Source: Caldisericales bacterium (GTDB lineage: Bacteria; Caldisericota; Caldisericia; JAAYUI01). Taken from it: DNA of 35,218 nt. Positions 14,647 to 21,880 of this stretch are shown piece after piece. Each line of letters opens with the position of its first letter. The first letter of the stretch is position 1. The notes beneath the pieces are model-generated. The model had not been told where the DNA came from, did no database searches, and saw nothing but the letters and a program-made list of their open reading frames with translations. The stretch spans positions 13,159 through 48,376 of the forward strand of contig JAKIZT010000015.1 in the NCBI GenBank assembly GCA_022707885.1, written 5' to 3'. The translations under genes and the position numbers were made by a program.

Positions 14647-15420
14647 TTATTCTTCCCTGTTTTTTGTCTGGTGTTTTCTGGCCCAGATTTTATTGAGTTT
14701 TCCATCTCTTGCGGCACGAAGCAACGGGGGTAACTCAATTCCCTTGATGATGTGGGTGGCAAGAACAACGAAACCGGTTGTGTTTGCGTTCCCGTTTACA
14801 CCTGTGGACTCGACCCTCTCGAGAAAGCTCTGTTCACCGGGTGGCGGTGTTGTGGCGGCCCAAACAAGGGTTTCTTCCCAATCTGAAAGTATATCCTCTT
14901 CGCAAAGGCTTGATTGGAGGTACTGCAAAGATCTGTTCTGGAGTTGTCTTACCCGCTCCCTGGTTAGGCTCATGACATCTGCAATTTCCTGAAGTGTCCT
15001 TATATGGGCCCGCCTCAGACCAATTCTTTCCGAGACAACAAAAATGCCTCTTGGGGGGAGTTTTGCTAAATAGAAACAGACACTTACCCTTCCATTATCT
15101 TCTTCCTGAAATGATGATATCACTTCCTGCAAGAATTCATCAGGGCCCTCCAGTTTCAACCTCATACACTCTATGATGTCTTCTGGTGGACGACCTTCCT
15201 CCATTACACACTGGTTCAGGACTTCGAGTCTCCTTTTGAGCTCGAACAGGGATTTCTGGCCAAAATGGTAGACCGAGAGAAGATCAGATTCGGTAAGACC
15301 AGCCAGTTGCTCAAGGCTAAAAACGCCAAGCGATTTAAGCCTGACCATTGCCCTGTGCGGAACATCAAGGATTTCTATCGGATACGAATAAAGTTTTTGG
15401 GAAACAAAAATTCTTTCCAT
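14647..15420 (-). CDS. RNA polymerase alpha-CTD-like domain joined to sigma-70 region 4-like HTH
   Basis: 257 residues from ATG 15420 (259 from TTG 15426). Residues about 17-68 resemble the alpha subunit C-terminal domain: ILDVPHRAMVRLKSLGV, then FSLEQLAGLTESDLL and YHFGQKSLFELKRRLEVL, matching the helix-hairpin pattern with F-G-x-K-S-L. Residues about 131-170 resemble sigma region 4: ERIGLRRA and TLQEIADVMSLTRERVRQL, with the recognition helix SLTRERVRQLQ. The tail is unassigned. In transcription complexes the alpha-CTD and sigma region 4 sit side by side near the -35 box, so a protein carrying both could dock at promoters as a regulator (inference). It lacks sigma region 2 and cannot be a complete sigma factor. 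The AGGAGG is 40 bases upstream, separated by a hairpin. It follows hsp20 on the same strand. Confidence 0.78.
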   Translation of the reverse strand: MERIFVSQKLYSYPIEILDVPHRAMVRLKSLGVFSLEQLAGLTESDLLSVYHFGQKSLFELKRRLEVLNQCVMEEGRPPEDIIECMRLKLEGPDEFLQEVISSFQEEDNGRVSVCFYLAKLPPRGIFVVSERIGLRRAHIRTLQEIADVMSLTRERVRQLQNRSLQYLQSSLCEEDILSDWEETLVWAATTPPPGEQSFLERVESTGVNGNANTTGFVVLATHIIKGIELPPLLRAARDGKLNKIWARKHQTKNREE

Positions 15421-15429
15421 ACGCAAAAT

Positions 15430-15458
15430 GGCCGGTGCCCACTCAAGGGACGCCGGCC
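15430..15458 (-). promoter_or_regulatory. GC-rich hairpin between ribosome binding site and start codon
   Basis: On the minus strand GGCCGG pairs with CCGGCC and continues through GTCC/GGGC-type pairs around a short loop. The AGGAGG at 15466-15461 ends two bases before the stem, and the ATG at 15420 begins nine bases after it. Folding would bring the effective spacing to about 11 bases (about 5 for TTG 15426). It could alternatively act as the hsp20 terminator, though only four T residues follow. Confidence 0.6.
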
Positions 15459-15493
15459 CACCTCCTGAAAATAGTTGGCTTGTTCTTCAACAC

Positions 15494-15931
15494 TTATTTC
15501 TCAATTTCAATCTTCTTCGGCTTCACCTTTTCGCTCTTTGGAAGGGACACCTTGAGGACCCCATTCTCAAATTTTGCTTTCACCTTGTCCGGATCAACGG
15601 AGATCGGGAGCCTTACTGATCTCATGAACTTGCCGTAAGAGACTTCAGTTACATGAACATTCTCTTTTTCAGAGCTTCTCTCTTCTTTCCTCTCGCCGGA
15701 AATTGTCACTATATCATCATGCACTTCGACATTAACGTCTTCGGACTTTATTCCTGGTAAATCGGCCTTCAGGGTGTAGGCATCCGGGGTCTCGGAAAGA
15801 TCAATGGATGGTGCCCAAAATTCACCCATCTCACCAACTTTTTCCACTTCACCCCTCATCATCTTTCTAAATTCTTTTCCAAAATCGTCCCAAAACATTT
15901 CTTTCATAGGATTCCATCTTACTATCGCCAC
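15494..15931 (-). CDS. hsp20: Small heat-shock protein, Hsp20/alpha-crystallin family
   Basis: 145 residues, typical length. The alpha-crystallin domain spans about 45-138, with PSIDLSETPDAYTLKADLPG at its start and the family signature FENGVLKVSLPKSE near its end. The C-terminal IEIEK supplies the I-x-I motif used for oligomer assembly. It is an ATP-independent chaperone that holds unfolding proteins. The start is GTG at 15931 with AGGAGG eleven bases upstream; the N-terminus AIVRWNPMKEMFWDDFGKE is typical. A good promoter lies 43 bases upstream. No CIRCE-type repeat was seen. Confidence 0.96.
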   Translation of the reverse strand: MAIVRWNPMKEMFWDDFGKEFRKMMRGEVEKVGEMGEFWAPSIDLSETPDAYTLKADLPGIKSEDVNVEVHDDIVTISGERKEERSSEKENVHVTEVSYGKFMRSVRLPISVDPDKVKAKFENGVLKVSLPKSEKVKPKKIEIEK

Positions 15932-15973
15932 TACTTTTTGGTCCTCCTTTCCCTACTTTTTTCATTCAACACA

Positions 15974-16001
15974 CTTATACACCCTCTTGACAAAATTTCA
16001 A
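15974..16001 (-). promoter_or_regulatory. Promoter of hsp20
   Basis: On the minus strand TTGAAA (16001-15996), 16-base spacer, TATAAG (15979-15974). The predicted leader of about 35 bases carries the AGGAGG site. Confidence 0.6.
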
Positions 16002-16069
16002 GTGGCAAGTTTTAAAGAATTATGTATAGCTGATTTTTTAAGGATAGAAATATTTTTGTAAAGAGGAGA

Positions 16070-16981
16070 TTACCTATTGATGAGCTTGAGTGAAAACATC
16101 CTTTTCCTCTCAGCATCCGAAAGGTCGGAGAAAGTTCTGAAAACAAAACCCATGTCCTTGAGCCCATTTATCACTTCGGGAAGAGCGCTGACTGTCAGCC
16201 CCTTTCCGGCAGAATCGTGCATGAGGACAATAATAAAACTGTTTGCTTTCGCTTTCAGAAGAACATTCTCAATCATATAGTTTCTGGTGTGTTTTCTGAA
16301 TGTTGAATCATCCATGCTGGCATTCCATTCAACATAGCTGATATCACGATTTAAAAGCCCTTTTTTGCACTCGTCAAAGGATTTTTTCCTTGGATACTGA
16401 TTATTGGCACCCCCAGGAAGCCTGACATAGGGTAGTGGTTTTTTACCTGTGGCATTCATTATTGAGGACATCGCCCTGTCAACGTCCTCAAAGAATTTCG
16501 GTGGATCATTATAGAGGTCATATCTATGACTATACCCGTGAGACAGAACACAATGCCCTTCATTTACAATTTTTCTGACAATTGATGGCATATCATCCAC
16601 TTGCAAACCAAGCGTAAAAAAAGTCGCTTTCACACCATTTGCTTTTAAGACATCCAATATTCTGGGCGTCGTGCCTGATGGACCATCATCGAACGTCAGG
16701 AAAACTGTTCTGTTCGAAAGTGGCCTCAATTCCAGCGTCCTTTTTGAAAGCCAGAGAAAATCCTTTGCACTTTTTGATTCGCGCTGCTTTGCCAGCCAGT
16801 CAATTTTCTCCTGAAGCCTCAGCCAGTACCTGTCAAAAACCTCGATGTGTTTCGGAGGTTCTTCCTGTACGCTTGGAAAAAAGAGCAACTTTGCAGAGAT
16901 AAACAACAAAATACACGCGCAGACAAACAGGGATAGGGCGACAATCCTCCTCAATTTTCTTGCCGTCTTTTTTTTCAACAC
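16070..16981 (-). CDS. Polysaccharide deacetylase (NodB-homology, carbohydrate esterase 4)
   Basis: 303 residues. A basic start and one hydrophobic helix (about 12-35) anchor it in the membrane with the enzyme outside. Catalytic motifs are present: TFDDGPSG (96-103, catalytic base and metal aspartate), HGYSH (148-152, metal histidines), RLPGG (187-191) and LMHDSAG (253-259, second histidine). The family removes N- or O-acetyl groups from peptidoglycan, chitin-like or exopolysaccharides. The start GTG at 16981 has no clear ribosome binding site but follows a promoter whose -10 ends seven bases earlier. It lies downstream of purE on the same strand with a 68-base gap. Confidence 0.93.
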   Translation of the reverse strand: MLKKKTARKLRRIVALSLFVCACILLFISAKLLFFPSVQEEPPKHIEVFDRYWLRLQEKIDWLAKQRESKSAKDFLWLSKRTLELRPLSNRTVFLTFDDGPSGTTPRILDVLKANGVKATFFTLGLQVDDMPSIVRKIVNEGHCVLSHGYSHRYDLYNDPPKFFEDVDRAMSSIMNATGKKPLPYVRLPGGANNQYPRKKSFDECKKGLLNRDISYVEWNASMDDSTFRKHTRNYMIENVLLKAKANSFIIVLMHDSAGKGLTVSALPEVINGLKDMGFVFRTFSDLSDAERKRMFSLKLINR

Positions 16982-16988
16982 GACCCCA

Positions 16989-17017
16989 ATCTTATCCAGC
17001 TAGGCAACGATAATCAA
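16989..17017 (-). promoter_or_regulatory. Promoter giving a predicted leaderless deacetylase mRNA
   Basis: On the minus strand TTGATT (17017-17012), 17-base spacer, TAAGAT (16994-16989), then seven bases to GTG 16981. Confidence 0.55.
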
Positions 17018-17049
17018 TAATTTTTGGATATTGCCTTGTCAATCTTTTT

Positions 17050-17523
17050 TTAGCTTAATACTTTTGCTGCAAGATCACTCACATACTGGACCAGCTTTGC
17101 TTTCACGGCCTCATCAGAAAGGGCGACTATCCTGGCAGCAAAAACAGCAGCGTTTATTGCACCTGCAGTCCCAATGGTCATTGCAGCAACTGGAATGCCC
17201 GATGGCATCTGTTGAGCTAGCAAAGCATCTAGACCATTGAGCGGTGAACCTGAAAGCGGAACTCCAATAACAGGGAGATTGGTAAGCGCAGCAACAACGC
17301 CTGGTAAATGTGCCGCATAACCAGCCATGCAGATAATGACCTTATGGCCCTTTCCCATGGCTTCTTTTGCTATCTGGGTCGTTCTATCCGGAGTTCTGTG
17401 GGCTGAAGAGACAACCTGTTCCCAGGTAACACCAAGTTTATCCAGCGTTTTTGTAGCTTCAGATGCCACCTCTAGGTCTGATTTTGAGCCTAAGATCAAC
17501 AATACTTGTCCTGCCTCTGGCAT
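17050..17523 (-). CDS. purE: N5-carboxyaminoimidazole ribonucleotide mutase
   Basis: 157 residues, the length of class I PurE. It converts N5-CAIR to CAIR in purine synthesis. The nucleotide-binding loop GSKSD (12-16) and the active-site SAHRTP (40-45, with the catalytic histidine at 42) are present, as are AGYAAHLPGVVA and GVPLSGSPLNGLDALLA. AGGAGG lies five bases before ATG 17523. Its first 21 codons overlap the end of purD by 65 bases in another frame. No purK was seen nearby; a class I enzyme normally needs PurK product. Confidence 0.97.
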   Translation of the reverse strand: MPEAGQVLLILGSKSDLEVASEATKTLDKLGVTWEQVVSSAHRTPDRTTQIAKEAMGKGHKVIICMAGYAAHLPGVVAALTNLPVIGVPLSGSPLNGLDALLAQQMPSGIPVAAMTIGTAGAINAAVFAARIVALSDEAVKAKLVQYVSDLAAKVLS

Positions 17524-18772
17524 ATCTTCCTCCTATGTCGCCTCTAAACTGTTTTCCCTTAAAATCCACAATACCAGCAAGTGAATATGCCCTTCCAAGG
17601 GCCATTCTGAGAGTGCTACCAAGCCCGACACACGAAACAACCCTTCCGCCCGAAGTTACCAGCTTGCCGGGTTCTCCACCAATTCCAGCCGCAAAAACCA
17701 ACACATTTTCTATAGTTTGCGCCTTATTGAAACCACCAACAGGTAATCCAACTACCGGCTTGCCCGGATAACCTTCGGAAGCCAGCACAACACACGCGGC
17801 AAAACCTTTCTTTGCAACAATTGGCAGACGTTCGAGCTCACCCTCTTTTACAGCTTCGACAACTGCCGAAAGCGGGGTTTGAAGCATCGGCAAAACAACC
17901 TGGGCCTCCGGGTCGCCAAACCTGCAATTGTATTCAAGCACTTTTGGCCCTTCCTGGGTAAGCATGAGGCCACAATATATAACACCCTTATAGTCGATGT
18001 TCTCTTTTTGAAGTCCGGCAAGTGTTTTTTCAACAATGTCTGTTTTTATTTTTTCAAGAAGCCCGGGGTCAGCGTCTGGGACAGGGCAATAAGACCCCAT
18101 CCCCCCGGTCATTGGTCCCTTGTCACCATCTTCAAGCCTTTTGTGGTCCCTTGAGGGCGGGAGCATCTTTACAACCTTACCGTCAGTGAAGGCCATCACA
18201 GTCAGTTCCTTGCCAACAAGAAATTCCTCTATGACAATTGCCCTGCCGGACTCTCCATACGTTTTCTCGGAGAGTATGGCCTTTATAGCAATCTCGGCTT
18301 CTCTCAGGTCTTCGACAATATGGACGCCTTTTCCGGAGGCCAGACCATCGACCTTTATAACCAGGGGGAATGGGTGCTTCGACACAAAATCCATCGCCTC
18401 TTTCTCATTGTCAAAGGTCTGATGATCAGCACAGGGGATGCCGTTTCTCTTCATGAAATCTTTTGCAAAAGCCTTTGAGCCCTCAAGCATTGCGCCTTTT
18501 TTGGATGGACCAAAAACAAAAATCCCCTCCCTTGCGAGGGCATCGGTTATTCCTTCAACCAAAGGGAGTTCAGCGCCAGCAAAAACGGCAGAACAGGAAA
18601 GTTTTTTTGCAACACTGGTCACCTCCCCAAAATTCATTGGGTTACCTGGAACAATGTCAGCGTCAAGAACCATCCCAGGGTTGCCAGGGATCACATGCAC
18701 ATCCGAGTTTTTTGATAGTGCCCAGCATATTGCATGTTCCCTTGCCCCATTTCCCAGCACGAGATAGTTCAT
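17459..18772 (-). CDS. purD: Phosphoribosylamine-glycine ligase (GAR synthetase)
   Basis: 437 residues. It joins phosphoribosylamine and glycine with ATP hydrolysis, an early step of purine synthesis. The N-terminal NYLVLGNGAREHAICW is diagnostic. The ATP-grasp domain shows SKAFAKDFMKRNGIP, VIKVDGLASGKGV, PMTGGMGSYCPVP and EYNCRFGDPEAQVVLP. The usual C-terminal DIGGRYARG is followed by an extra 17 or so basic residues which overlap purE. GGAGG lies five bases before ATG 18772, within the end of the upstream gene; the stop and start overlap as ATGA. It is cotranscribed with the phospholipase-D-like gene and purE. Confidence 0.97.
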   Translation of the reverse strand: MNYLVLGNGAREHAICWALSKNSDVHVIPGNPGMVLDADIVPGNPMNFGEVTSVAKKLSCSAVFAGAELPLVEGITDALAREGIFVFGPSKKGAMLEGSKAFAKDFMKRNGIPCADHQTFDNEKEAMDFVSKHPFPLVIKVDGLASGKGVHIVEDLREAEIAIKAILSEKTYGESGRAIVIEEFLVGKELTVMAFTDGKVVKMLPPSRDHKRLEDGDKGPMTGGMGSYCPVPDADPGLLEKIKTDIVEKTLAGLQKENIDYKGVIYCGLMLTQEGPKVLEYNCRFGDPEAQVVLPMLQTPLSAVVEAVKEGELERLPIVAKKGFAACVVLASEGYPGKPVVGLPVGGFNKAQTIENVLVFAAGIGGEPGKLVTSGGRVVSCVGLGSTLRMALGRAYSLAGIVDFKGKQFRGDIGGRYARGRTSIVDLRLKIRPRGGI

Positions 18773-19284
18773 TTAGGCCTCCTTTTCGCTTTTGCCCAAT
18801 CCTGTTCGAACTGTCTGACAAGATTATAAGCATGGTCAGGGGATGACATCAACAAGTCGACCTCCGCATTCTTTCCAAAACCACCATAGGTCCAGTTTGT
18901 TGACCCTATCCATATCCACTGTTCGTCAACAATCGCAAGTTTGCGGTGAAACATCCTTGGTGTACCTTCAAATCTTACATCAAACCTGGCTTTGGCAAGA
19001 GCTTCATTTTCCGGGTTATCATCAACTATAACCCTCACATCAAGCCCTGCCCTCTTTTTTGCCTCAAGTTCCTTTATCACATCGCCATGGGTGAAAGAGT
19101 ACATCTCGATGACAATTTGTCTCTTTGATGTTCTTATCAGGTTAATGACCTGTTGCAAAGCATTCTTGTCAAAAAAGAAACTGGACGAATCAAACTGCTT
19201 TGGAACATACAAAAAAGTACTTAAACCAACGATTACGAATGTTATTATTAAGAGTAGGGCCTTGGCCGGGGTCTTTATTCTCAC
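18769..19284 (-). CDS. Membrane-anchored single-HKD phospholipase-D-like (Nuc-type) protein
   Basis: 171 residues. An N-terminal hydrophobic helix (about 8-27) is a signal anchor. One HKD motif, HRKLAIVD (113-120), is followed by GSTNWTYGGFGKNAE (127-141), the standard pattern of small phospholipase D/endonuclease proteins such as Nuc, which dimerise to build one active site. Substrate could be nucleic acid or phospholipid. The GTG start at 19284 lacks a ribosome binding site; a -10-like TAAAAT (19296-19291) ends six bases before it, with no clear -35. It heads the purD-purE operon, an unusual partner for purine genes. Confidence 0.88.
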   Translation of the reverse strand: MRIKTPAKALLLIITFVIVGLSTFLYVPKQFDSSSFFFDKNALQQVINLIRTSKRQIVIEMYSFTHGDVIKELEAKKRAGLDVRVIVDDNPENEALAKARFDVRFEGTPRMFHRKLAIVDEQWIWIGSTNWTYGGFGKNAEVDLLMSSPDHAYNLVRQFEQDWAKAKRRPK

Positions 19285-19368
19285 ACAAAGATTTTACCCA
19301 ATACAACGCTTCTATATGGTTAAGTTAGCACACTCTATTGCTGTGTTACTTTTTGAAGGGGGGAGAAA

Positions 19369-19728
19369 ATGGCGTCAGTAAAAGTTTTGGACTATCTTGA
19401 AAAAATGATGAACACATACAAGGAACTTAAAAAGAAACTGGAAATGTTCTCAGCGTCTACGATCAAAATAAAAGGCATGGATGGAAACACAAATAGCAGA
19501 ACTGCCATATTAGATAAACTTCTGGAGATAGATGACATGCTCGAAGGACTCGATGTGAAGGAAGAGAGTCTTATAAGGCTGATTTATCTGGAAGGGATAA
19601 CCTTTGATAAGGCGTCTTCAATGGTAGGTATTTCAAGGGCAACTGCCTTTAGAATGCGCGACAGGGCAGCAACAAAGATCTATGAAAGGAAGGGGGAAAT
19701 CTGTGTTCCTATTCGAGGATGCGTATAA
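19369..19728 (+). CDS. Small protein with sigma-70 region 4-like helix-turn-helix
   Basis: 119 residues. A helical N-terminal half (about 1-60, coiled-coil-like LEKMMNTYKELKKKLEMF) precedes a helix-turn-helix (about 66-106): SLIRLIYLEGITFDKASSMV, then GISRATAFRMRDRAATKIYE. The pattern resembles sigma region 4 and phage ArpU/RinA-type late-gene activators, all of which count and bind DNA through this fold. GGGGGAG five or so bases before the ATG sets the start. The end overlaps the convergent GTPase gene by 20 bases. It is probably a DNA-binding regulator; targets unknown. Confidence 0.75.
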   Translation: MASVKVLDYLEKMMNTYKELKKKLEMFSASTIKIKGMDGNTNSRTAILDKLLEIDDMLEGLDVKEESLIRLIYLEGITFDKASSMVGISRATAFRMRDRAATKIYERKGEICVPIRGCV

Positions 19729-20227
19729 TAATGTCTTCCAGAACTCTTCTTGCGGAACTTTTGTCTTTGCCGGAAGCCTCCACAAAACCAATTGAAGGAT
19801 CAGCATCCAGATAAGCTTGAATGAACTCCAGCGGGAGGATATCCTCCAGATCAGATTTATTGGCGACTACAACCATCGGCATGGCAGTCCTCGATGTATA
19901 AAAATCGATGAACTTCTTGGTTTGCATAACAGAGCGCCAATCTGATCTGTCAAGAAGAACCACTAATCCGTGAGATCCTGTTATCATATCTTCCCAGATG
20001 AATTCAAAACGATCCTGGCCAGGGGTCCCGAAAAGATATATCTGGACATCACTTGAAATCTGTATTTTTCCAAAATCAAGACCCACGGTTGTGGCTTGCT
20101 TGATTTTTGCGTCCTCACCCCAAACTCTTTCCTCGGTCTGGACGGTTGCTATATCTGAAAGTGCATTTACAAATGTTGTTTTACCCGAAGAAAAAGGCCC
20201 GGTAATCAGAATTTTTAGTTTTGTCAT
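19709..20227 (-). CDS. Small Ras-like GTPase, MglA/Arf-like
   Basis: 172 residues, a single G domain. Walker A is GPFSSGKTT (10-18); the switch-I threonine pair is in KQATTVGLDFG; switch II is FGTPGQDRF (67-74); base recognition is NKSDL (123-127). The switch II TPGQ(D) resembles the prokaryotic MglA-like and Arf-like class which controls cell polarity, motility or vesicle-like functions. It overlaps the upstream DUF4388 gene as ATGA, so the two are made together and probably interact. No roadblock/MglB gene is visible in the window. Confidence 0.93.
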   Translation of the reverse strand: MTKLKILITGPFSSGKTTFVNALSDIATVQTEERVWGEDAKIKQATTVGLDFGKIQISSDVQIYLFGTPGQDRFEFIWEDMITGSHGLVVLLDRSDWRSVMQTKKFIDFYTSRTAMPMVVVANKSDLEDILPLEFIQAYLDADPSIGFVEASGKDKSSARRVLEDIIIRILE

Positions 20228-20838
20228 GAACCTTTTAGGATGCCTATGAACCGCTTGAGTGCTTCTGTAATAGCGTTCTGGGTCATTCTCTCCCTTTGCG
20301 CTTGCGGTCTTTTTCTTTTAACAAGTCCGCTTTGCTCGAGTGAATAAATCATCCATTGCAATCTGGCAATACCAATTTCCAGTCTTTCAGATAACTCTTT
20401 TAAGGTTCTTGATTCAGAGAGTGCGGCTATTATTCTCCATTCTTCCACATTGAATGTCAATCTGCCAATATCAGAAATGGGCTTAAGCTCAAACAACATG
20501 TTGGGCTCATACAACTTGGGATCTGAAGGCTCTTTTCTAAACCTGGTAAGTTCCAGAAGAAATTCCGATACATCTTGGTTGATTGGAACAACTTCATCCT
20601 CATTTAACGAATGACTCTCTTCGAGACTGAAATATCCATCCTTTAGATCGGCGATATAAGATTTGTAATGATTTCTTACTTCAAAAGGAACAACAACACC
20701 AGTGATTTTGCCAAAAGACAGCACAATTTTGGCCGACTTTTTGCCAGTTATCACAAGCACTCCACTTTTTTTCATTGTGGTGATGAACCTGATGAAGTCA
20801 ATCAGGTCAAAATCGTCAAGGTATCCTGTAAATATCAC
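20224..20838 (-). CDS. DUF4388 (PATAN-like) domain protein with winged helix
   Basis: 204 residues. The N-terminal region (about 1-110) begins MIFTGYLDDFDLIDFIRF and has the DUF4388 plan: GVLVITGKKSAKIVLSFGKI, then a DGYFSLEE segment. Such domains occur in response regulators and beside small GTPases in gliding, twitching or polarity systems. The C-terminal part (about 125-195) looks like a winged helix (TLKELSERLEIGIARLQWMI, then YSLEQSGLVKRKR). GTG 20838 lacks a ribosome binding site but follows a consensus promoter by eight bases. It is coupled to the GTPase by an ATGA overlap; it may be its regulator or effector (inference). Confidence 0.8.
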   Translation of the reverse strand: MIFTGYLDDFDLIDFIRFITTMKKSGVLVITGKKSAKIVLSFGKITGVVVPFEVRNHYKSYIADLKDGYFSLEESHSLNEDEVVPINQDVSEFLLELTRFRKEPSDPKLYEPNMLFELKPISDIGRLTFNVEEWRIIAALSESRTLKELSERLEIGIARLQWMIYSLEQSGLVKRKRPQAQRERMTQNAITEALKRFIGILKGS

Positions 20839-20846
20839 GGTAAAAT

Positions 20847-20875
20847 ATTTTACATTTTCGAAATATTTGTGTCAA
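20847..20875 (-). promoter_or_regulatory. Promoter of the DUF4388-GTPase operon, leaderless
   Basis: On the minus strand consensus TTGACA (20875-20870), 17-base spacer, TAAAAT (20852-20847), then eight bases to GTG 20838. Confidence 0.75.
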
Positions 20876-20912
20876 CAATTATTTAATATTTCCAACAGAA
20901 ACGACCTACTAC

Positions 20913-20940
20913 TTGTCAAAAAACTGCACGCAATTATTAT
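20913..20940 (+). promoter_or_regulatory. Promoter of the lipoprotein gene, leaderless
   Basis: TTGTCA (20913-20918), 16-base spacer, TATTAT (20935-20940), then seven bases to ATG 20948. No Shine-Dalgarno sequence. Confidence 0.6.
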
Positions 20941-20947
20941 TATCTCC

Positions 20948-21880
20948 ATGAAGAAATCAATATGTTTGCTGGTTGTTCTTTTAGTTTGCTCATGTGGATC
21001 GTCCATCAATACACCTGACAAAGAAACTATCGTTCCGGTTAAAGATGAAGTTAAGGATTTTTTGCCTTACCAATATTTTGTGCCACAGGCAAAACAGGAC
21101 GAGTTTGGGTTTGGTATCAGCATACCCGATGGATTTATACTCAGTAGCAATGATTACAAGACATCCGGAAACATAATTATTGTGTCAAAAGATGGCACAA
21201 CAAAAATATCCATGGAATGGAAAAACATCAAAGGACATACTGACGCCAAAACCTTTCTCGAGCTGGACATGATAAAAAACTCCATGAGTGGTTTCTCATT
21301 AAGCGAGGAGGAATCAACTGAACCGTGGTCAACTCCATTCCCTGAAGAAGAAGACATTACACCATGCCAGGCAACTTTCGCCGAGGTGCAATATGTGAGG
21401 GAACAGGACGGGCAAAAATTTGAAGGCAGGGTAATGGTATGGTGGTATGATGTCCCCGAAAAAAATGGCAAGTCTGTAGGTCTGGTGACGATAGAGGAAT
21501 CAAAACAACAACATTTTGAAAGCATTTTGCCCAAGCTTGAGGAAATAAGAAGAAGTTATCTACGACTTCCATCATACAACGAGATAGCAGGAAAAGCGCA
21601 GAGAGCAAAAGTAGAACCAGCAAAATTCGACTCCTTTGGCAAAGCAGATGTCGAAGACAGACTCTTGCAATATAGCGGAGGAACCCAGCCAGGGCCAGAT
21701 TTCAACACTCTCTTAAAAGATTTTACACCAGCATACGACGAGGAAACTGGAGACAACTATCTGGTCAAAAGACAGGAAACTCCTTCTGGTCTGCTTCCAA
21801 ACCCAAAGCGTCTTGGAATGACTGTTAAACCAGGTGTTCCAGGAAAAATATACTCATATCTCTTGCTGAAACATAACTAA
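20948..21880 (+). CDS. Predicted lipoprotein of unknown function
   Basis: 310 residues. The N-terminus MKKSICLLVVLLVCSCGSS is a lipoprotein signal, with the modified cysteine most likely at position 16 after V-C-S. The mature protein starts with a charged region, then FVPQAKQDEFGFGISIPDGF and KISMEWKNIKGHTDAKTF, a mixed alpha/beta domain resembling PsbP/DUF-type lipoproteins that bind small ligands (only a general impression). The C-terminal half is polar. It is transcribed divergently from the GTPase operon and its stop codon overlaps the convergent MocR gene by four bases (CTAA). Confidence 0.78.
   Translation: MKKSICLLVVLLVCSCGSSINTPDKETIVPVKDEVKDFLPYQYFVPQAKQDEFGFGISIPDGFILSSNDYKTSGNIIIVSKDGTTKISMEWKNIKGHTDAKTFLELDMIKNSMSGFSLSEEESTEPWSTPFPEEEDITPCQATFAEVQYVREQDGQKFEGRVMVWWYDVPEKNGKSVGLVTIEESKQQHFESILPKLEEIRRSYLRLPSYNEIAGKAQRAKVEPAKFDSFGKADVEDRLLQYSGGTQPGPDFNTLLKDFTPAYDEETGDNYLVKRQETPSGLLPNPKRLGMTVKPGVPGKIYSYLLLKHN

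Noticed and set aside
18773..19284. Purine riboswitch or PurR box for purD/purE
   Set aside because: No purine-aptamer-like stem pattern or PurBox was seen upstream of purD or the gene before it.
19285..19368. TAGCACA/TGTGTTA imperfect inverted repeat before the HTH gene
   Set aside because: Only six or seven matching bases with a long centre in an AT-rich spacer; not enough to call an operator.
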